This document shows, piece by piece, positions 7,659 through 16,462 of a stretch of DNA of 48,014 bases. How positions within the stretch are numbered: the first letter of the stretch is position 1; each line of letters opens with the position of its first letter. Source of the DNA: Hoylesella loescheii (GTDB lineage: Bacteria > Bacteroidota > Bacteroidia > Bacteroidales > Bacteroidaceae); NCBI GenBank assembly GCA_021531755.1, contig JADYUK010000021.1, forward strand, positions 1 through 48,014, given 5' to 3'. Both the position numbers and the translations under genes were made by a program. Under the pieces are notes generated by a model that searched no databases, was not told the origin of the DNA, and saw only the letters and a program-made list of their open reading frames with translations.

Positions 7659-8630
7659 TTATTTGTACCATTCAGGCTTGTCGTTGTCTGCCAGCACCTT
7701 CTCTATGGCGTAGTCGTCAGAATTGACAGTCTTGGCCCATGCCACACGCTTTGAGAGGTCGATGATGTTCCCGTCGAAGTCATAGCTGTCGGCCTCACCG
7801 TATGTGACAGTCTTCTCCTTCTCTGTACTGCCCCAGTTGTTCCATCCCTCGCTGTTGATGAATTTACCCATGGTACACTCTATGAACACAGTCTTCGCGT
7901 AGGGTCTCCATGGGCGCCCGAGGAATACCCCTCCGGTCACCTCCTTCTCTGCTGTTATTGTGCAGTATCTGAAGACATAGCCGTATTTCACGTTCTCGGG
8001 TGTTGACGCTGCTGTTATGTATCCATTGCGCAGACAGTGTATCTTGCAGTTGAGGAAGTATGCTGTTGATGACCCGAAGATGAAGTCGACCGTCCCCTCG
8101 ATGTAGCAGTTCTTGTAAAGCTGCTTAGACTGTTTACCGTATGTGTATAGTGTGTCCTGGAATCCCTTGAATCTGCAGTTGTTGAAAACGGCGCGGTTAC
8201 CGCTGACGAACATCGCCACTGCCTGTCCCACAGGTCCTGCCGTGTTGGCGAAGACAATGTTCGTGGCATGGAAGTCATGTCCGTAGACATAGAAGGATGC
8301 CGAGCCAGAAGTCCCTTTCGCCTCCCCGAAACTGTTCTTCTTCTGTGCGAAGTCGTCAAACTCAACCACTACTTTCCCTTCTTTCTCTCCTATGAGCGAT
8401 ACATTCTGCTTGCTCTCAGGGATTACTATCTTCTCGTGGTAGACGCCCTCAGATATGAATATCCTTGTCTCTTTCTTCCTGTAGTCAGGGACATCGTTAA
8501 TGGCGCTTTGCAGTGTTGTGTGTGTGCCGCTGCCGTCTTTCGCTACGATAAAGTCAAATGACATTGACTGTGCGTCCATCGTTATGATGCCAATGATGGA
8601 CATGATGATTGTTAGGATAGTCTTTCTCAT
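7659..8630 (-). CDS. pectinesterase (carbohydrate esterase family 8)
   Basis: The 323-residue enzyme removes methyl esters from pectin. It has a signal peptide (MRKTILTIIMSIIGIITMDAQ), a GSGTHTTLQSAI strand, GPVGQAVAM, the catalytic GFQDTLY and TVDFIFG motifs that supply the two Asp residues, YITAAST, and LGRPWRPYAKTVF with the substrate-binding Arg and Trp. The frame remains open upstream to 9137, but that part overlaps the EamA gene; the start at 8630 gives the signal peptide. It is 11 nt downstream of the EamA gene and likely shares its transcript. Confidence 0.93.
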   Translation of the reverse strand: MRKTILTIIMSIIGIITMDAQSMSFDFIVAKDGSGTHTTLQSAINDVPDYRKKETRIFISEGVYHEKIVIPESKQNVSLIGEKEGKVVVEFDDFAQKKNSFGEAKGTSGSASFYVYGHDFHATNIVFANTAGPVGQAVAMFVSGNRAVFNNCRFKGFQDTLYTYGKQSKQLYKNCYIEGTVDFIFGSSTAYFLNCKIHCLRNGYITAASTPENVKYGYVFRYCTITAEKEVTGGVFLGRPWRPYAKTVFIECTMGKFINSEGWNNWGSTEKEKTVTYGEADSYDFDGNIIDLSKRVAWAKTVNSDDYAIEKVLADNDKPEWYK

Positions 8631-8641
8631 AGATATAGTGT

Positions 8642-9505
8642 TTATTTCTTGATTGTCAGTAAGGTCACGGATACGAGTATGAGCAACATGCCGATGGCAG
8701 TGTTGAGCGACAGAGCCTCTCCCAGGATTATGATGCCGAGGATGACAGCTGTGAGCGGTTCGAGAGCCCCGAATATGGCAGTCTTTGTGCTTCCTATGGT
8801 ATCTATAGCCTGTGATGTGAAGTATAGAGAGACAAATGTTGGGAAGAGTCCCAACCCTGTCACATTGAACCATGCCATTGGCGAGGGTGGTATCATCAGT
8901 CCTCCACCCATGTATGTCTTCACAGCGAGCACTGCCAGTCCGCCCACGAGGACGAAGAATGTCACGACAGATGATGTCATGTTCCTCATCGGTCCGCGGT
9001 TTATATATACGAGGTATATGGCATAGGACAGTGACGAGAGCATGACGAGCAGCATTCCGGTGATGCTTATCATGCCTCCTGCATCGTCCCTTGACAGAGT
9101 CATGACCCCCAGGAAAGCCATCGCGAGGCATATCCATGAGCGTCGTGACAGTCTCTCGTGGTACAGCGCCGCCATGATGAGCGCCACCATGACGGGATAG
9201 AAGAACAGCAGTGTGGAGGCTATGCCGGCCGACAGGAACCTGTAGCTCTCGAAGAGGAGAATTGACGATGCCACCATCAATACGCCCATGAAGGCGAGGG
9301 TGGGGTATTCCTTCGGTTTCAGTCTCAGCTCTCTTGGGTGTTTCACTCCCACCATTATTCCCACCATTATGACAGCCATGATATATCTCATGAGCAGTAC
9401 AGAGTTGACATCCATGCCCTCTCTGTAGAGTGGAATGGCGAAGATGGGGTTTGTGCCGTATGACGCTGCCGCTATCGCGGCGTATATATAGCCTTTTATT
9501 GACAT
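8642..9505 (-). CDS. EamA/DMT-family transporter
   Basis: The 287-residue protein has ten predicted membrane helices in two EamA repeats; the second ends with GALEPLTAVILGIIILGEAL, a clear signature of the family. It likely exports or imports a metabolite; the substrate is unknown. The ATG at 9505 (MSIKGYIYAAIAAASYGTNP) starts at the first helix, while an upstream ATG at 9619 would add a charged tail without similarity. It lies directly upstream of the pectinesterase. Confidence 0.87.
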   Translation of the reverse strand: MSIKGYIYAAIAAASYGTNPIFAIPLYREGMDVNSVLLMRYIMAVIMVGIMVGVKHPRELRLKPKEYPTLAFMGVLMVASSILLFESYRFLSAGIASTLLFFYPVMVALIMAALYHERLSRRSWICLAMAFLGVMTLSRDDAGGMISITGMLLVMLSSLSYAIYLVYINRGPMRNMTSSVVTFFVLVGGLAVLAVKTYMGGGLMIPPSPMAWFNVTGLGLFPTFVSLYFTSQAIDTIGSTKTAIFGALEPLTAVILGIIILGEALSLNTAIGMLLILVSVTLLTIKK

Positions 9506-9669
9506 GCTGTCTCCGTTTCGTGTCCTTATGTGTGGGCGTGCTGTCCGTGGCGGCAGGGGGGCTTTCCCTTTGTCTTCCCCTTTTGTATGCTGCTCTTTTC
9601 CCACATCTTTTCCTGTCAAATAAGCGGAAGAGTCAGGACAGGATAATTGATTGTTATGTTCTGTATTAC

Positions 9670-9705
9670 AAAAAAGACCTGCAATTCCCGAGAGAATTAC
9701 AGGTC
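9670..9705 (-). terminator. terminator of tRNA-Phe
   Basis: On the minus strand GACCTGTAATTC pairs with GAATTGCAGGTC with one mismatch and is followed by TTTTTTGTAA. It lies 16 nt beyond the tRNA. Confidence 0.8.
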
Positions 9706-9721
9706 AAGTGAAAGGAGGAGG

Positions 9722-9794
9722 TGGTGCCACCAGGATTCGAACCGGGGACACACGGATTTTCAGTCCGATGCTCTACCAACTGAGCTATGGCACC
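9722..9794 (-). tRNA. tRNA-Phe (GAA)
   Basis: On the minus strand the 7-bp acceptor stem GGTGCCA/TGGCACC, a D arm with AGCTCAGTTGGTAGAGC, the anticodon loop CTGAAAA (anticodon GAA) and the T arm GGTTCGAATCC are all present. The discriminator is A and the CCA end is not encoded. A consensus promoter lies 67 nt upstream and a terminator downstream. Confidence 0.97.
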
Positions 9795-9860
9795 CTCTTT
9801 TGTTCACAATTTCAAGGCCTCTTTTGCTCATGCTTTAGAGGTGTTTCTCAATTGCGTGTG

Positions 9861-9892
9861 CAAAGGTACTGCTTTTTTTTGTACTGTGCAAA
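9861..9892 (-). promoter_or_regulatory. promoter of tRNA-Phe
   Basis: On the minus strand TTTG (9889-9892) and TACCTTTG (9861-9868) are 20 bp apart, a clear Bacteroidetes promoter facing the tRNA-Phe gene. Confidence 0.7.
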
Positions 9893-9992
9893 TTTTTCCC
9901 GATATTTCTTCAAAAAAATATCATAATCTCTGATTTTGTGCCTCAATTAGAAAAAAAAGATGTTTTCGTGCACGCAATTCGAGAAAAAGTAT

Positions 9993-10000
9993 TAACTTTG
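9993..10000 (+). promoter_or_regulatory. -7 box of tRNA-Pro
   Basis: TAACTTTG fits TAnnTTTG and lies 30 nt upstream of the tRNA. The -33 box is less clear; TTTTCG near 9963 is the nearest candidate. Confidence 0.5.
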
Positions 10001-10029
10001 CAATCGGTTAACGCAGTATTGCGTTCTCA

Positions 10030-10102
10030 CGGGGTGTAGCGCAGTTGGTAGCGCACTACGTTCGGGACGTAGGGGTCGGGCGTTCGAGTCGCCTCACCCC
10101 GA
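10030..10102 (+). tRNA. tRNA-Pro (CGG)
   Basis: The acceptor stem CGGGGTG/CACCCCG, the D arm GTAGCGCAGTTGGTAGCGC, the anticodon stem-loop CTACG-TTCGGGA-CGTAG (anticodon CGG) and the T arm GCGTTCGAGTCGC are intact. The CCA end is not encoded. A strong terminator starts 4 nt after the discriminator A. Confidence 0.97.
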
Positions 10103-10105
10103 CAG

Positions 10106-10137
10106 AAGCTTGACAGGACACCCTGTCAAGCTTTTTT
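10106..10137 (+). terminator. terminator of tRNA-Pro
   Basis: A perfect 12-bp stem (AAGCTTGACAGG / CCTGTCAAGCTT) with a 4-nt loop runs into a T tract. Confidence 0.9.
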
Positions 10138-10199
10138 GCTTTCAGGCTGTCAGTACAGCATAATCACAAAGAACAACAACATATACATATTATATATAG

Positions 10200-11333
10200 A
10201 TGGAAAAGATAATACTTACGGGCGACCGCCCGACAGGAAGGCTCCACATAGGACATTATGTGGGCTCACTGAGACGCCGTGTTGAACTGCAGAACTCAGG
10301 CGAGTATGACAAGATATTCATAATGATAGCCGACGCACAGGCCCTCACTGACAATGCCGACAACCCGGAGAAGATACGCCAGAATGTCATCGAGGTGGCG
10401 TTGGACTATCTCTCGGCAGGCCTCGACCCCGACAAGTGTAACATCTTCATCCAGTCTGCTGTGCCTGAGCTGACAGAGCTTTCTTTCTATTATATGAACC
10501 TTGTCAGCGTGCAGCGCCTGCAGCGTAATCCTACGGTGAAGACAGAGCTTGAGATGAGGAAGTTTGAGGGGGGCACACCGACAGGATTCTTCACTTACCC
10601 TATCTCACAGGCTGCCGATATAACTCTCTTCAAGGCGACGACAGTCCCAGTGGGCGAGGACCAGAAGCCTATGCTCGAGCAGACGAACGAGATTGTGCGC
10701 CGTTTCAACCACATATATGGTGAGACACTCGTAGAGCCGAAGATTCTTCTTCCGGACAACGCGGCATGCCTGCGCCTCCCTGGCACTGACGGCAAGGCCA
10801 AGATGTCCAAGTCTCTCGGCAACTGCATCTATCTCTCCGATACGCCAAAAGAGCTGAAGAAGAAGGTCAACAGCATGTTCACCGACCCTCTCCATCTCAA
10901 TATCGAGGACCCCGGACACCTCCGTGGCACATACACAGACGATGCCGGAGTGGAGCATGAGTACCAGAACACGGTCTTCGTTTATCTCGACGCTTTCTGC
11001 ACAGACGATGACTTCCAGAAGTTCTTGCCGGACTATGCCAATCTCGACGAGATGAAAGCCCACTACATGCGTGGCGGTCTCGGCGACGGCACATGCAAGA
11101 AGTTCCTCCTGAATATCCTCAACGACCGTCTTGAGCCTATGCGCCAGCGCCGCAAGGAGTATGAGCGCGACATAGCAGGCGTGTACGATATCCTGCGCCG
11201 TGGCACAGAGGCAGCCCGCGAGGTGGGCAAGAAGACTCTCGACGAGGTGCGCCATGCCATGCGCATAGACTATTTCGACGATAAGGAACTCATATCAGAG
11301 CAGCAGAAACGCTTTGACGAGAAGAACAAGTGA
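10200..11333 (+). CDS. trpS: tryptophanyl-tRNA synthetase
   Basis: The 377-residue class I synthetase charges tRNA-Trp. The HIGH signature is [10 protein letters not shown] at residues 14-23 and the KMSKS loop is [10 protein letters not shown] near residue 200. [25 protein letters not shown] and VPVGEDQ are characteristic of TrpS. It is about 40 residues longer than the E. coli enzyme, because of insertions in the C-terminal half. It stands alone between a tRNA terminator and its own terminator at 11363. Confidence 0.96.
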   Translation: MEKIILTGDRPTGRLHIGHYVGSLRRRVELQNSGEYDKIFIMIADAQALTDNADNPEKIRQNVIEVALDYLSAGLDPDKCNIFIQSAVPELTELSFYYMNLVSVQRLQRNPTVKTELEMRKFEGGTPTGFFTYPISQAADITLFKATTVPVGEDQKPMLEQTNEIVRRFNHIYGETLVEPKILLPDNAACLRLPGTDGKAKMSKSLGNCIYLSDTPKELKKKVNSMFTDPLHLNIEDPGHLRGTYTDDAGVEHEYQNTVFVYLDAFCTDDDFQKFLPDYANLDEMKAHYMRGGLGDGTCKKFLLNILNDRLEPMRQRRKEYERDIAGVYDILRRGTEAAREVGKKTLDEVRHAMRIDYFDDKELISEQQKRFDEKNK

Positions 11334-11362
11334 TGATACAGCCCAGGGCTGTACACGCTGAC

Positions 11363-11407
11363 GAGGCTGTTCCGTAATTAGGTTTACGGGGCAGCCTCTG
11401 CTTTTTT
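11363..11407 (+). terminator. terminator of trpS
   Basis: GAGGCTG..CCGTAA pairs with TTACGG..CAGCCTC (two central mismatches) and is followed by CTGCTTTTTT, 30 nt after the trpS stop. The remaining 190 bases up to the next gene show no feature. Confidence 0.75.
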
Positions 11408-11600
11408 AAAAGCTGCTGAGGTTGGGATGTTTTTCAGGCGACTTTCTCGTTTTCCCCCGAAAACTGTAGTATCCTGATTACGGTTGACTGCTTGCCCTGG
11501 TCTTCAGCCCGCCTAAAGTGGTTTTGCCGGACAGCAATAATAGCACTGTCCTTCGACGAATGTCATTTCACCGGGTTGTGGTTTTATGGCCGGGCTGTTG

Positions 11601-12287
11601 TCAGGGCATGAGAAGGCGCTGCTGAAAACTTTTTATCACTTCGTTCACGTTGCCGCCAATAAGTTCTATGGAGCCGGGCTTCAAGTAGACACGCTTGTTG
11701 ATTTCCAGCATAAGCGAATGATAGCGGAAGTTGCACTTTGGCGTTTCGGAATTGCTGTATGGCTCGTTGACACCCACAGAGAATCCGTGGTCCAGAAAAT
11801 GATTCACAGCCATCTCGATGGTCTCCTTTGCCGGTTTCGACCAATCCTCATTGAAGCCAATGCAGATGTCTACGTCGCCCATTTCTTCGGGAAACGAATG
11901 GCAGTCGAGCAGCAAAGCATCCTCAGCGAGGGCGTTTGCAAGACATCTTTGATGCCACTTCCAAAGGTTGAGCAACTGTGTCTCGTGGGCAGGAGCGATG
12001 TCGCGCTGGTACTTGTCAAACCGCTTATATACAATTCCCTGTCCGATTCTTTCCAGCGGGTCGTTCCACAAGCGTTCGGCGTCGACAATGAAACGCGATA
12101 GCGGAAACCGTACCGTGGAGATGCGATGGTCATTCAAACCATGAAAAAGGAAGTCGGTGTGCCAATCGGTCCATTTAATCACCACATTGTTCACAAAGTT
12201 GTGGTCGATGTTCCAAAAACTCTTGTCAGAATCATACAAGCCCTCTATCGAGGCGTGGGGTTCATTCAAAACAATCCGGTTGTACAT
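11601..12287 (-). CDS. N-formylglutamate amidohydrolase-family protein
   Basis: The 228-residue protein matches the FGase family of zinc amidohydrolases: an early EPHASIEG, FPLSRFIVDAERL, GQGIVYKR, the metal-site-like LLLDCHSF, VDICIGFNED, GFSVGVNEPYSNS and a late LMLEINKRVYL. Family members hydrolyse N-formylglutamate in histidine breakdown. No other hut genes are nearby, so the substrate here is open. Its promoter sits at 12408-12439, giving a leader of over 100 nt. Confidence 0.85.
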   Translation of the reverse strand: MYNRIVLNEPHASIEGLYDSDKSFWNIDHNFVNNVVIKWTDWHTDFLFHGLNDHRISTVRFPLSRFIVDAERLWNDPLERIGQGIVYKRFDKYQRDIAPAHETQLLNLWKWHQRCLANALAEDALLLDCHSFPEEMGDVDICIGFNEDWSKPAKETIEMAVNHFLDHGFSVGVNEPYSNSETPKCNFRYHSLMLEINKRVYLKPGSIELIGGNVNEVIKSFQQRLLMP

Positions 12288-12407
12288 ATAGTAAAGTCAG
12301 TTTTAATTGATAAACAATTCGCATCCAAAATCTCTGGACCACCGTTGCTGACCGCTCGGTTGGCGTACTCAAAATGGAGTAACTCTATAGATGCTTTTTC
12401 CAAGGTG

Positions 12408-12439
12408 CAAAGATAATAAAAGAAATTGACTGCCCCAAA
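12408..12439 (-). promoter_or_regulatory. promoter of the amidohydrolase gene
   Basis: On the minus strand TTTG (12436-12439) and TATCTTTG (12408-12415) are 20 bp apart. The -33 box lies within the terminator hairpin of the upstream lipoprotein gene (12429-12466). Confidence 0.6.
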
Positions 12440-12466
12440 AGTTTGACACAAAACTTTTGGGGCAGT
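12429..12466 (-). terminator. terminator of the lipoprotein gene
   Basis: A perfect 16-bp stem (ACTGCCCCAAAAGTTT and its complement) with a 6-nt loop lies just after the lipoprotein stop. On the minus strand it is followed by CAATTTCTTTT; T-rich sequence also follows on the plus strand, so it could act both ways. Confidence 0.75.
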
Positions 12467-12519
12467 TTTATTTCTTCACAGCTCATGTGTTGTTCTGCCC
12501 ATTGGCAGTCTTGGCATGG

Positions 12520-13008
12520 TCATCGCCATGTGATATCGCCCACAGCGCCTCTGCCCGCCCCATATTTGAATGTTAATGGCGAGCTCTGCATCCCGTTGCG
12601 CACGAGCTGGATCCTGTATTCCGCCTTCTCCGTCAGCGGCCCGACGACAATCGAGGCGTCAATCCTGCAGAGGCAGTTCGTGGGAGCCTCGTTGACGGTC
12701 ATGTCGACTGTGATGACATTGCCCTTGATGCTTGCTGTCATGTCGACAGTCGAGTTGCAAGGGCATACGATGTCCTCGTTCGTAATCTTCACGATTCCGT
12801 CGGCCAGTCCGTCCACTCTCAGCTTGCCGTATGTGTTGTCTGCGGCGCGTGTCTTGGCCTGCTGGCTGTCGATATAGTTCTTGCATCCGGTAGTGCTCTG
12901 GCTTATCACGCTGAACGAGCTGTTGTCCATAACAGGAGTGTCATCATCTCCACATGACACAATAACTGCCGCAAAGAGTGCGGGCAAAAGTAATCTCTTG
13001 ATATTCAT
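12520..13008 (-). CDS. small lipoprotein of unknown function
   Basis: The 162-residue protein starts with a lipoprotein signal (MNIKRLLLPALFAAVIVSC) whose lipid-bearing Cys is residue 19, followed by GDDD, an acidic stretch typical of surface-exported Bacteroidetes lipoproteins. The rest is probably all beta, with three further Cys residues (CPCN, CLC). No domain is recognised. The terminator at 12429 follows. Its upstream region ends at the left edge of the IS island (13158). Confidence 0.8.
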   Translation of the reverse strand: MNIKRLLLPALFAAVIVSCGDDDTPVMDNSSFSVISQSTTGCKNYIDSQQAKTRAADNTYGKLRVDGLADGIVKITNEDIVCPCNSTVDMTASIKGNVITVDMTVNEAPTNCLCRIDASIVVGPLTEKAEYRIQLVRNGMQSSPLTFKYGAGRGAVGDITWR

Positions 13009-13157
13009 GATGGTTGATGTTTTATGTTGGATTATTCGAATCTGTCGTTTGTGAATCTTGTCCCAATCTCCCTTCTTTTCCCCTTTGAGATTTACGGGGC
13101 CGTAGATGCTCTCTGGCTGGAGTCATATCTGCGAAATGGCGAAATGACTATTGATGA

Positions 13158-13848
13158 CCTTAATTCCGCAACTATTACAAATATAACTTTTTAAGTTCCT
13201 GAGCAACAAAAAGTTCTTGCTTGTAGCAAGCGGCAAAGCCGAGCGGCTCAGGATTTTGCCATGTCAGATTTTTCACCTATCTTAGTGTTGCAAATCAAAA
13301 TATGTATCAAACCCGACAGACATGGCAAAGGTAGCAATAAAATCTGAGAAACTCTCTCCTTTTTGAGGATTTTTTTTTCAATAATGGAGCAATTTGACTC
13401 CAATCTCTCATCTGTCATCGACTCAACCCTCGGTATGAGATGCAAGCTGTATGGTTATCAATACAGCGAAATCATCCGTTGGATTTTATCCGACCGTTTC
13501 TCTCCATGACAATGCCCGAGCAAGCTCATCATTGCTCATCTGGCTTAACGAAACCGTTCGCTTATGAGCGTTTATTTCTGTGGCGGCCAAATGGGTCAGG
13601 ACATCAAGGCAGTATGTGCTGAATATCTATTCAAGCAACAACGCTTATGCTGAGGTTTTCCAGACCGACTTCGGATAACACCGACAACTTATGGTCGTGA
13701 TTTTGCGTATTGCCTCAAGTCGCATGGTGGGGTAAGGAGCATTTATATGTCTTTATGGTGACATTCGATGCACTGTGCCCCTTTTTACTGACGATGCAGA
13801 TTCTTTTCGCTTCTGTATCATATTAGGCGCGTAGTTGCGGATTTGAGG
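13158..13848 (+). mobile_element. IS1380-family copy A, internally deleted
   Basis: Both ends are present. The transposase would start at the ATG at 13322, but it stops after 14 residues (MAKVAIKSEKLSPF, then TGA), carries a 78-bp insertion at 13481-13558, and then jumps at about 13586 from the first 20% of the gene (YFCGG) to the last 30 codons (KWVRTSRQYVLNIY), ending at the TAA at 13676-13678. About 1 kb is lost, at a GGC/GCC microhomology. The 5' part is nearly identical to copy C, while the 3' part is closer to copy B. The right end runs into the nuclease gene's C-terminus. Confidence 0.8.
13481..13558. repeat. 78-bp insertion in copy A flanked by CCGTT
   Basis: Compared with copy D, copy A has 73 extra bases plus a second CCGTT here; the original CCGTT is at 13476-13480. 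The same insertion, with a few differences, is at 20337-20414 in copy C. It adds 26 codons in frame but brings stop codons, so it inactivates the transposase. It holds a short GAGCAA/TTGCTC inverted pair. Confidence 0.65.
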
Positions 13849-14835
13849 TTCTAAATATGTATAGCGTGATTCAAGATAGTCTACCCAGTCTTGGTGTTCC
13901 TTGTCGTTGAAAGTGTTTCTGATAAGTTGAAACAATTCTTCAAACGTCACGGCTATCCAAGTCTCTTTGCCATCTGCTGACAGATATCTCATGTACTTGG
14001 CACATGCGCCATTTTCTCCGTGGAAATGTGTATTGCCAGATGGATACAGATGCATTGAAAGAAAATTGGTAATATCGCCTTTTTGTACCATTGAAGCTCC
14101 TAGAAGGTGATTTCTCCATATTTGTCGAAGGTCATTTTTAACCAATGGCGACCAGTCGGCACCATCGTTCCCGTTGTCTGCTTCGGGGGTAAAATAATTT
14201 GATTCTTTCATTACCTTCCAATACAGATGTTTTTTGTGTTCTAAAATGGATTCCTTCTTCTCTTTGTCTCCGGGGCGATAGCCTTCTTCTGTATATTTCA
14301 CTTCAATACCAATACCTCCCATCTGTCCATCTTCTGCAATATATTCAATATAGGTGTCAAACGATGTTCCGTCGCCAAGATAGTTGTCCCGGTCGGTTGG
14401 AGCATATTCTATCTTTATATTGGTAATCTTGTCTATCAAGGGTTTCGAAGCCGATGCTTTTCTAATGATTTCATTAAAAATCATTTTTGCATGCTCCTTG
14501 GATTCATCTGTCATCGACATTGGATAGAAGATGTTCCAAGGAATATGTTCACTTCGAAGGGTATGGGTCATCATCATACCTGAATGAGAATATAATCCAG
14601 CTTGTTTCAGCCGTTGTATTTCCTGAAGAATCTGCTCGCGGTATTTCTCGTAAAATATGATACCGCTCTTTGCGTCTACCCATTTTAATAGGCAATCAAT
14701 GCGGAAATCAACAGGTTCTTTATATCCTTTGGGTTTGCGTTTTATTGTTGCAAACTCTTTTATATTGTGATTGTCTTCAAAATAGCGAGCTTGCTTGTTT
14801 CGTGCGATATGCTTAAAAGAATGTGTGTTCGTCAT
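13753..14835 (-). CDS. PD-(D/E)XK nuclease, PGN_0703-like putative restriction endonuclease, 3' end altered by the IS
   Basis: The 360-residue protein contains the nuclease core as D160 (in GTSFDTYIEY) followed by the E178-V-K180 strand (GIGIEVKYTE), which is the arrangement in PGN_0703-type putative restriction endonucleases. I see no methyltransferase beside it. The last about 28 codons are read from the right end of IS copy A: the segment PQIRNYAP is encoded by the IS inverted repeat at 13834-13848. The native C-terminus has therefore been replaced, which may or may not spare activity. A HAD-family gene lies 78 nt upstream in the same direction. Confidence 0.75.
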   Translation of the reverse strand: MTNTHSFKHIARNKQARYFEDNHNIKEFATIKRKPKGYKEPVDFRIDCLLKWVDAKSGIIFYEKYREQILQEIQRLKQAGLYSHSGMMMTHTLRSEHIPWNIFYPMSMTDESKEHAKMIFNEIIRKASASKPLIDKITNIKIEYAPTDRDNYLGDGTSFDTYIEYIAEDGQMGGIGIEVKYTEEGYRPGDKEKKESILEHKKHLYWKVMKESNYFTPEADNGNDGADWSPLVKNDLRQIWRNHLLGASMVQKGDITNFLSMHLYPSGNTHFHGENGACAKYMRYLSADGKETWIAVTFEELFQLIRNTFNDKEHQDWVDYLESRYTYLEPQIRNYAPNMIQKRKESASSVKRGTVHRMSP

Positions 14836-14913
14836 GATTGGTCTTCCATTATTAAATTGTTGTTTCTGCGTCTTTACAAATTCGCTATGTTGAAATGTAA
14901 TGTAGTTACGGTG

Positions 14914-15426
14914 TTATCCGTTAAATATTTTGATGACTCTATCGGCCAGTTCGGGTGTGATGCCATCATAAGGATTGGTAAGGATGAAGTGGGGTGTCTG
15001 AGATTCAAGGCATACATACTCATCATCGATTATGACATAGTTAACGTCATTCTTTGTGTTGTCTGCCAACCATGATGCTATTTCCATTCCCTTACAATGT
15101 CCCATAGCGGGGTCTATGTCATCAAGATTTGCTGAGAGTAGCCAATTATCGCTTATTGACGAATCTGTGATGTCGATTAGGTTGCCGGGCAAATGTCTTT
15201 CCTTCCACATTTCACGCATAGCTGCAAGACCGAGATATTTCCACGATGATTCTATCACTATGTCGGCCTTGGTGACATCAACGATTCGTTTCAGTTGCCG
15301 CACAGCCTCTGGGTCAAAGAGTACACCATGTTTGTCTTGCCAGGGCTTTCTCTCATACATAAGGTAGTTCTGATAGTGCTCAGTATTCAGCACACCATCA
15401 AAGTCAAGGAAAATTATCTTCTTCAT
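14914..15426 (-). CDS. HAD-superfamily protein of the RNA-repair-associated (SAK) type
   Basis: The 170-residue protein begins with the HAD motif I, FLDFDGVLN, carrying the nucleophile D8 and acid/base D10. IVIESSWKYLG (motif II), LPGNLIDITDSS, EIASWLAD, and YVIIDDE (motif IV) follow. This pattern is that of the HAD domain found in Swiss-army-knife RNA repair proteins, a small phosphatase or nucleotidase family often found in accessory DNA. Its ATG (15426) is only 2 nt from the edge of IS fragment B, so its original promoter region has been lost or replaced. Confidence 0.8.
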   Translation of the reverse strand: MKKIIFLDFDGVLNTEHYQNYLMYERKPWQDKHGVLFDPEAVRQLKRIVDVTKADIVIESSWKYLGLAAMREMWKERHLPGNLIDITDSSISDNWLLSANLDDIDPAMGHCKGMEIASWLADNTKNDVNYVIIDDEYVCLESQTPHFILTNPYDGITPELADRVIKIFNG

Positions 15427-15428
15427 GT

Positions 15429-15704
15429 GTCTTTAAGTTCATCTCTGTGCCAGCCAAATGGGTCAGGACATCAAGGCAGTATGTGCTGAATATCTATTCA
15501 TGTAACAACGCTTATGCTGATGTGTTCCAGAATGACTTTGGATAACACCGACAACTTATGGTCATGATACTGCGTATTGCCTCAAGTCGCATTGTGGGGT
15601 AAGGGGATTTTATGCCACCTTATGGCGATTTCCGCCGCTTTGAACATCTTTTTCTGCGTCGACTCTTTTTTTATCATTTTTTGAGGGTGGTTGCGGATTT
15701 GAGG
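15429..15704 (+). mobile_element. IS1380-family copy B, 3' fragment
   Basis: Only the last 38 codons of the transposase (VFKFISVPAKWVRTSRQY ... up to the TAA at 15543-15545) and the 3' non-coding end to the right inverted repeat GTTGCGGATTTGAGG (15690-15704) remain. The left edge falls right at the start codon of the HAD gene. The protein-coding end resembles copy A's (NIYS.NNAYA) rather than copy C's (NIYTENRAYA). Confidence 0.8.
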
Positions 15705-15728
15705 TTTTATATCCATAATTGATTCAAT

Positions 15729-16421
15729 TTATAAAACTATTTCCTCACCATTGTTGTTTCTAAGATTTGCGACTCCATTCCAATAACCTAATTCAAGTAA
15801 TTGTATCTTAGGATTTAAGCGTGCAAGAATGTCCATGTTAGAGGATTTAAAAACCGAATCTCCTTTTTCAATATCTTCTGCAAAATATAGGACTGCTGCC
15901 TGCAAACTACTGCGGAAATTGATTTTTGTTCGCATCTCATTCTCGCATTTAACAATTACCCTAAACTCTTGTTCATTTGCCCAATCTGACGTTTTAGTAA
16001 AGAACAACTTCTGGGTATTATTTGTAAAGAATCGTTCCACGTTATCTCCTTCGATAATAATTGAACTATCATATTCAGATGAATAATCAACATTGTCTTT
16101 TATCATATCAGAGGAGAAACAATCCGTTAACATCTGTCTGTCAAACACCAAGCATACCCCATGCCCTCTTTCTGCATAATGCCCCCACATAGAAGGTATG
16201 TCATATCCTCTACGTGGCATTTTGTCCACAACGAAACTGAGTTGCTGGTATCGTCTTAGCAGAACATAAGCCTCTTTTATTGTTTCACCATTTCCAAATA
16301 CACATCTATAAGACTCATTAATATCGTTCAATGTCTCTATTTTCCCAAACAATAATGTATTTGAAGCAATTATTTTAATTGCTTTATCAATCGATGTATA
16401 ATGGAAAAGATATTCTGACAT
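15729..16421 (-). CDS. DUF2971 protein
   Basis: The 230-residue protein shows the DUF2971 pattern: FHYTSIDKAIKII at the N-terminus, TLNDINESY, SMWGHYAERGHGVCLVFD in the middle, VDYSSEY, and a later FFTKTSDWANEQEFRVI. The function of the family is not established; members are frequent in defence-rich and mobile regions. The stop lies 25 nt beyond the right end of IS copy B. The protease gene is 41 nt upstream in the same direction. Confidence 0.85.
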   Translation of the reverse strand: MSEYLFHYTSIDKAIKIIASNTLLFGKIETLNDINESYRCVFGNGETIKEAYVLLRRYQQLSFVVDKMPRRGYDIPSMWGHYAERGHGVCLVFDRQMLTDCFSSDMIKDNVDYSSEYDSSIIIEGDNVERFFTNNTQKLFFTKTSDWANEQEFRVIVKCENEMRTKINFRSSLQAAVLYFAEDIEKGDSVFKSSNMDILARLNPKIQLLELGYWNGVANLRNNNGEEIVL

Positions 16422-16462
16422 TTTTATAGCTTATTTTGTTTTTTATGTTATAACTTTTCTTC

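Noticed and set aside
8631..9137. N-terminal extension of the pectinesterase frame to 492 residues
   Set aside because: It overlaps the EamA gene on the same strand; the start at 8630 begins with a proper signal peptide.
12266..12451. 61-residue frame upstream of the amidohydrolase gene
   Set aside because: It spans the predicted promoter and terminator and overlaps the amidohydrolase start.
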